DNA of 40,173 nt from NCBI RefSeq assembly GCF_017853185.1, contig NZ_JAFMJZ010000011.1:1-40173 (forward strand). The letters are read 5' to 3'. Of the stretch, positions 37,416 to 40,173 are shown one piece after another. The first letter of the stretch is position 1. Each line of letters begins with the position of its first letter. Made by a program: the position numbers and the translations under genes. The DNA is from Mycolicibacterium sp. (GTDB lineage: Bacteria; Actinomycetota; Actinomycetes; Mycobacteriales; Mycobacteriaceae). Under the pieces are notes generated by a model. That model saw nothing but the letters and a program-made list of their open reading frames with translations. It did no database searches and was not told where the DNA came from.

Positions 37416-37979
37416 ATGACCATCGCCAGCAGAACCGCACACACCATCTCGGCGCTGGTGCTCCTGGTCCCGGCGGCCCTATCAGCGGCCTCGATCGCCG
37501 CCGCCGAGCCCACCGATCCGGGCACGTGGCCGGTGGCCCAGGGCAACTTCACCACCCCGGGTGAGCCCGGCTGGGTCTTCTTCAAACCGCAGGGATTCGG
37601 CGGCAGCGGCTGCGGAATCGGGCCGGATGGAACGGTCGGCTGCGACATCGTCCCGGCACGGTGGCCGGACGGATCCCCGGTCCAGGAGGGCCAGCCGGGA
37701 CCGTCCGGCTTCTACAGCTGCGACGGCCGCCGCTGCCCCCTGCCGCCACCCGCAACCAACCAGACCGTCGCTGGACCTGAGCAGCCGGCCCAGTACGTGC
37801 AGTCCGGCACCCTGACGTTCACCCGCGACGTCGACGTCCTTCCCACCGGATTCCGGCTGGTCAACGGCAACGCGTCATGCCGCCTGTCGGAGCAGGCGAC
37901 CCTCAGCTGCGCGACCGGTGAGAACGGATTCATCCTCAACGCGACCTACGGCATCCTCGAGAGCCCCGCACAACGCTGA
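37416..37979 (+). CDS. Secreted hypothetical protein, 187 aa
   Basis: Signal peptide at about residues 1-32 (TIASRTAHTISALVLLVPAALSAASIAAAEP, cleavage after AAA or AEP). The mature part contains six Cys (GSGCGIG, VGCDIVP, YSCDGRRCPLPPP, ASCRL, LSCATG), consistent with disulfides outside the cell. It resembles the many small Cys-containing exported proteins of mycobacteria without an assigned role; I do not recognise the family. ATG 37416 has GGAAGGA 7 nt upstream. A TAGATT at 37368-37373 is 6 nt from an in-frame GTG at 37380, so a leaderless form with 12 more residues is possible. Confidence 0.8.
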   Translation: MTIASRTAHTISALVLLVPAALSAASIAAAEPTDPGTWPVAQGNFTTPGEPGWVFFKPQGFGGSGCGIGPDGTVGCDIVPARWPDGSPVQEGQPGPSGFYSCDGRRCPLPPPATNQTVAGPEQPAQYVQSGTLTFTRDVDVLPTGFRLVNGNASCRLSEQATLSCATGENGFILNATYGILESPAQR

Positions 37980-38100
37980 ACCCGGCGTTTCGACACGGCG
38001 CAAGTGGCCGTCCGTGATGCGAGATCACTCAGGGCGTGATGGAATACTGCGAAACACGCGTCACAGGCCTTACGCGAGTGCATGAAATAAAGGGAGCGTC

Positions 38101-38754
38101 ATGAATCTGAGCCGTCTGCTGCTGGCATCGACGATTGCTGCAGGGGGCCTCGGGCTCGGCATGGCCGTTCCGGCGAACGCCGCCGATCCCCACGCCCTGG
38201 GCACCTACACCTTCGAGGCCGAGGACGGCGAGTCGGCCACCTGGACCGTGAGCCCCTGCGCCGACCCCGACGATGACCACTGCGTGTTCGTCCAGTCCAC
38301 CGGCAGCGGCAAGCGCGCACCCTGGGCCGGCAACGCCTACTGGACCGTCGGCTCGTGGATCCTGTTCGTCAATCAGCCCGATGCGATCCTGTGCGGCGGC
38401 GGCGGCAGCGCCCCGGGTCTGAACAACTACTCCTGGGACGCCACCAACCTGACCGGCTACGTCAGCATCAACACCCTTGAGGGTGACTGCGGAGCCGGGC
38501 CGGAGAGCGTCGCCGTTCCGTTCACCCTGACCAAGACCGGGTCCGGTCCGGTGCAGTACCCGACCGCGCCGGTGTACACCGAGCCGGTGGGTCCCGCCCC
38601 CGCACCGATCGCCGAGGGCGCCCCCGCCCCGGCCGGCGGACCCATGCCGGCCGAGCAGGATCCGTCGATCGTGGCCACGCCCAAGGAGATCCCGAACTAC
38701 AGCGATCCGCTCACCGAGGCGATCGTCTCCGAGCCCGGGTTCAACGCGCGCTAG
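38101..38754 (+). CDS. Secreted hypothetical protein with Pro/Ala-rich tail, 217 aa
   Basis: Signal peptide at residues 1-27 with an ANA-AD cleavage site. The exported domain (about 28-150) contains TYTFEAEDGESATWTVSPCADPDDDHCVFVQSTGS, NAYWTVGSWILFVNQPDAILC and a GYVSINTLEGDCG segment, with four Cys, a likely beta-rich fold. A Pro/Ala-rich tail (about 155-190) ends in a short acidic segment. It resembles a common mycobacterial exported-protein type of unknown function. ATG 38101 has AAAGGGAG 4-5 nt upstream. Ends 4 bp before the stop of the convergent carbonic-anhydrase-like gene. The 37980-38100 interval holds only this ribosome site and possibly AATACT at 38043. Confidence 0.85.
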   Translation: MNLSRLLLASTIAAGGLGLGMAVPANAADPHALGTYTFEAEDGESATWTVSPCADPDDDHCVFVQSTGSGKRAPWAGNAYWTVGSWILFVNQPDAILCGGGGSAPGLNNYSWDATNLTGYVSINTLEGDCGAGPESVAVPFTLTKTGSGPVQYPTAPVYTEPVGPAPAPIAEGAPAPAGGPMPAEQDPSIVATPKEIPNYSDPLTEAIVSEPGFNAR

Positions 38755-38758
38755 TGCC

Positions 38759-39385
38759 TCAGACGCATTCCAGCAGGGCGTCGTCGACCTCGCCGACGGA
38801 CCCGATGGTCGCGTAGACGCGAATCCGCCCGTCGCCGGGCTGGGTTGTGGCGCAGACGATCGCGCATTCTCCGGCGTCGATCTTCTTGGCGATCGCCGGC
38901 GAGCGCTCCAGCACCGCCAAGCCGGTCTCCACGATGTGCGCCGAACTCACCGACTCGAGTGAGTCGGCCTGGGTTCCACGGCGCACGATCGAGTACAGCG
39001 CGTGCTCGACGGTGGCGCGGGTCGCGTCGGTCGGCATATCGGCCTCATTCCACGCCCGCATCGCCGCGCGCATGGCCCGGCAGTCCGGATGGCCCAGGAC
39101 GACGACCAGGGGCACCTGCTGGACGGTCACGCTGTACTCGAGACTGGCCAGTACGCCGGTGTCCATCACGTGGCCCCAGGTGCTGACCTCGATCAGCGAT
39201 CCGCAGCTCTGACCGAAGACGGTCTCGCTCGCCAAACCGGCGTCGGCACAGCGGAATACCACCGCGGCGGGCCGGTTCTGGATCAGTCCGCCACGGTGGC
39301 CCTTGACCGGGTCGAAGAACCGTTCGTTGCCGTCCCGCAGCCGCTGCCAGGCGGCCAGGGGGCCAGGAGTGTTTGATCCGAACAT
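38759..39385 (-). CDS. Beta-carbonic-anhydrase-like protein with altered active site, 208 aa
   Basis: Clear homologue of beta-class carbonic anhydrases: AAWQRLRDGNERF start, zinc ligands Cys46, His99 and Cys102 (VVFRCADAG and LGHPDC), GHVMDTGVLASLEYSV and VPLVVVLGH core. Active members have CADSR; here it is CADAG, so the Arg of the Asp-Arg dyad is Gly50 and Ser is Ala49. GHxxCGA is changed to GHPDCRA, and RTAGHV to STWGHV. Zinc binding seems kept while normal catalysis is doubtful. ATG 39385 has AAAGGA about 9 nt upstream. It lies 15 nt after the PII-like gene, third in an operon with dabA. It could be a regulatory or bicarbonate-binding relative rather than an enzyme (inference). Confidence 0.88.
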   Translation of the reverse strand: MFGSNTPGPLAAWQRLRDGNERFFDPVKGHRGGLIQNRPAAVVFRCADAGLASETVFGQSCGSLIEVSTWGHVMDTGVLASLEYSVTVQQVPLVVVLGHPDCRAMRAAMRAWNEADMPTDATRATVEHALYSIVRRGTQADSLESVSSAHIVETGLAVLERSPAIAKKIDAGECAIVCATTQPGDGRIRVYATIGSVGEVDDALLECV

Positions 39386-39400
39386 TGCAGTGATCCTTTC

Positions 39401-39745
39401 TCAGCTGAAGTAATCGGGACGGCTGACGTAGGTCTCGGTCACGAACATCACCCCGGATGACGCGTCGAGCAGCGGCCGGAGTCCGGCCATCAACGCGTCG
39501 GCCTTGTCCTCGGACACGACGGTGATGATCAGTTCCAGGGCTGCCTGCTGGTTGAACAGCAGCCGGCCCTGGTGATAGCCGCCGTGGCCGAGTCCGGAGA
39601 CTCCGGACAGGCTGGTGAATCCGGTGGCCCCGACGCTCTGGATGAGGTCGCGCACCGCAGCTGCGTCGCTTCCGGTGACGACGACCTCGATCTTGGTCAT
39701 CTTGGTCAGCGGCGTGTGGGTGGGGGCAGGTGTTGCTGCGGTCAT
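39401..39745 (-). CDS. PII-like signalling protein of the DAB type, 114 aa
   Basis: Beta-alpha-beta-beta-alpha-beta pattern of PII proteins: KIEVVVTG (beta 1), DAAAVRDLIQSVGATGFTSL (helix 1), GVSGLGHGGYHQG (start of the T-loop), ALELIITVVSE (beta 3), KADALMAGLRPLL (helix 2), GVMFVTETYVSR (end). The canonical T-loop Tyr of GlnB is not recognisable. PII-like proteins are commonly encoded with DUF2309/DabA genes and probably regulate transport by sensing nucleotides or bicarbonate. ATG 39745 overlaps the dabA stop (ATGA); an internal ATG at 39700 lacks a ribosome site. The first 15 residues are Pro/Thr-rich and outside the fold. Confidence 0.85.
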   Translation of the reverse strand: MTAATPAPTHTPLTKMTKIEVVVTGSDAAAVRDLIQSVGATGFTSLSGVSGLGHGGYHQGRLLFNQQAALELIITVVSEDKADALMAGLRPLLDASSGVMFVTETYVSRPDYFS

Positions 39746-40173
39746 CGGACCATCTCCTCGGTGTTGTTGGTGTTCTCGGTTACTTCGGTATTCATGTCGT
39801 TGTTCCAGGGGCGCCAGCCCGAGCGGGTCCAGCGCTGCCACGGCCGGCCCGCCTCGGCCCGGGCCGCGCACGCGACCCAGCCGTTGCCGAACAGCTTCTG
39901 CAGGATGGGGTTTCGCTCGATGATCTCGTCGATGCGCTCCAGTGGCGCCTGGACCACCGCCTGCAATCGCATCGGCTCGTGCAGCAGCCGCTCACCGTCG
40001 CTGACCGACTGCCAGGGCAGACCCAGTTGGAGATCGCCGGTGTGCCCCGCGATCACCCCGACTCCGCCCACCACGTTGTGGATGGTCTTGGTGCCGGCGC
40101 CGAACACCTGCGGGGACACCGTGGAGAAGTAGTACTGGCAGTTGATCCACTGGGCGACCACCAGCGGGGCGGT
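39742..40173 (-). CDS. dabA: DUF2309/DabA inorganic-carbon transport protein, C-terminal part
   Basis: Only the last 143 codons are in the window; the frame runs open through the right edge. The sequence LVVAQWINCQYYFSTVSPQVFGAG, HNVVGGVGVIAGHTGDLQLGLPWQSVSDG and EPMRLQAVVQAPLERIDEII is the diagnostic C-terminal region of DUF2309 proteins, ending in LQKLFGNGWVA. DabA is a zinc protein related to beta-carbonic anhydrase that works with the membrane subunit DabB (NuoL-like) to accumulate bicarbonate. Its metal site lies upstream, outside the window. A polar Asn/Thr/Glu-rich tail of about 20 residues follows. The stop overlaps the PII-like start. DabB would be expected to the right. Confidence 0.85.
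   Translation of the reverse strand, partial: TAPLVVAQWINCQYYFSTVSPQVFGAGTKTIHNVVGGVGVIAGHTGDLQLGLPWQSVSDGERLLHEPMRLQAVVQAPLERIDEIIERNPILQKLFGNGWVACAARAEAGRPWQRWTRSGWRPWNNDMNTEVTENTNNTEEMVR

Noticed and set aside
39742..40161. A complete 139-aa gene starting at GTG 40161
   Set aside because: The frame continues open to the window edge, and the DUF2309 similarity already begins before this codon, so it is the end of a larger gene.

Overview
The window comes from a GC-rich actinobacterium, almost certainly a Mycobacterium/Mycolicibacterium. The evidence is gene order: from the left edge to about 37.3 kb it follows the M. tuberculosis block I recall as Rv2189c-Rv2220 (ripC, DnaQ-UvrC-like nuclease, trpD, ctaE-qcrCAB, DUF2561, mmpS3, ctaF-ctaC, asnB, adoK, an Fe-S carrier, glycerate kinase, cobT-cobS, ilvE, gcvT, pepB, ephD, dlaT, lipB-lipA, glnA1). 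Synteny statements are from memory, not from a search. No tRNA, rRNA, CRISPR array, phage gene or insertion sequence was seen.

Layout. 0-2 kb: cell-wall hydrolase ripC, the end of a secreted protein, and a small Cys-cluster protein. 2-4.8 kb: a DnaQ/UvrC-type nuclease overlapping trpD tail to tail. 4.9-12.6 kb: the cytochrome bcc-aa3 oxidase genes (ctaE-qcrC-qcrA-qcrB on +; ctaC-ctaF on -), with DUF2561 and mmpS3 between. 12.7-16.9 kb: asnB, adoK, a proline-rich membrane protein and an A-type Fe-S carrier. 17-21 kb: glycerate kinase and DUF3043, then cobU-cobT-cobS for the nucleotide loop of cobalamin. 21-22.8 kb: an FMN-binding split-barrel protein and a PAS-PAS-GGDEF diguanylate cyclase, which I do not remember at this place in M. 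tuberculosis. 22.9-26.7 kb: ilvE, gcvT, pepB. 26.7-30 kb: an AspT/YidE-type transporter and ephD. 30.1-35.2 kb: the lipoate block (dlaT, an SDR39U1-type protein, lipB, lipA) and DUF4191. 35.2-37.3 kb: an RDD protein and glnA1 behind candidate GlnR sites.

Beyond glnA1 the conserved order stops. Two secreted proteins of unknown function are followed on the minus strand by a compact operon: the C-terminus of a DUF2309/DabA-type inorganic-carbon uptake protein (cut by the window edge), a PII-like protein coupled to it by an ATGA overlap, and a beta-carbonic-anhydrase homologue that has lost the Asp-Arg dyad. This is the most unusual system in the window.

Two patterns run through the whole region. 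First, about a dozen genes have a TANNNT-like -10 hexamer 6-8 nt before the start codon, the signature of leaderless transcripts; two divergent pairs (glycerate kinase/DUF3043 and gcvT/pepB) have back-to-back -10 elements only 12-15 bp apart. Second, at three gene ends (15762-16415, ilvE, glnA1) the last codons and stop are tandemly repeated into the intergenic space with periods of 34, 38 and 15 bp.
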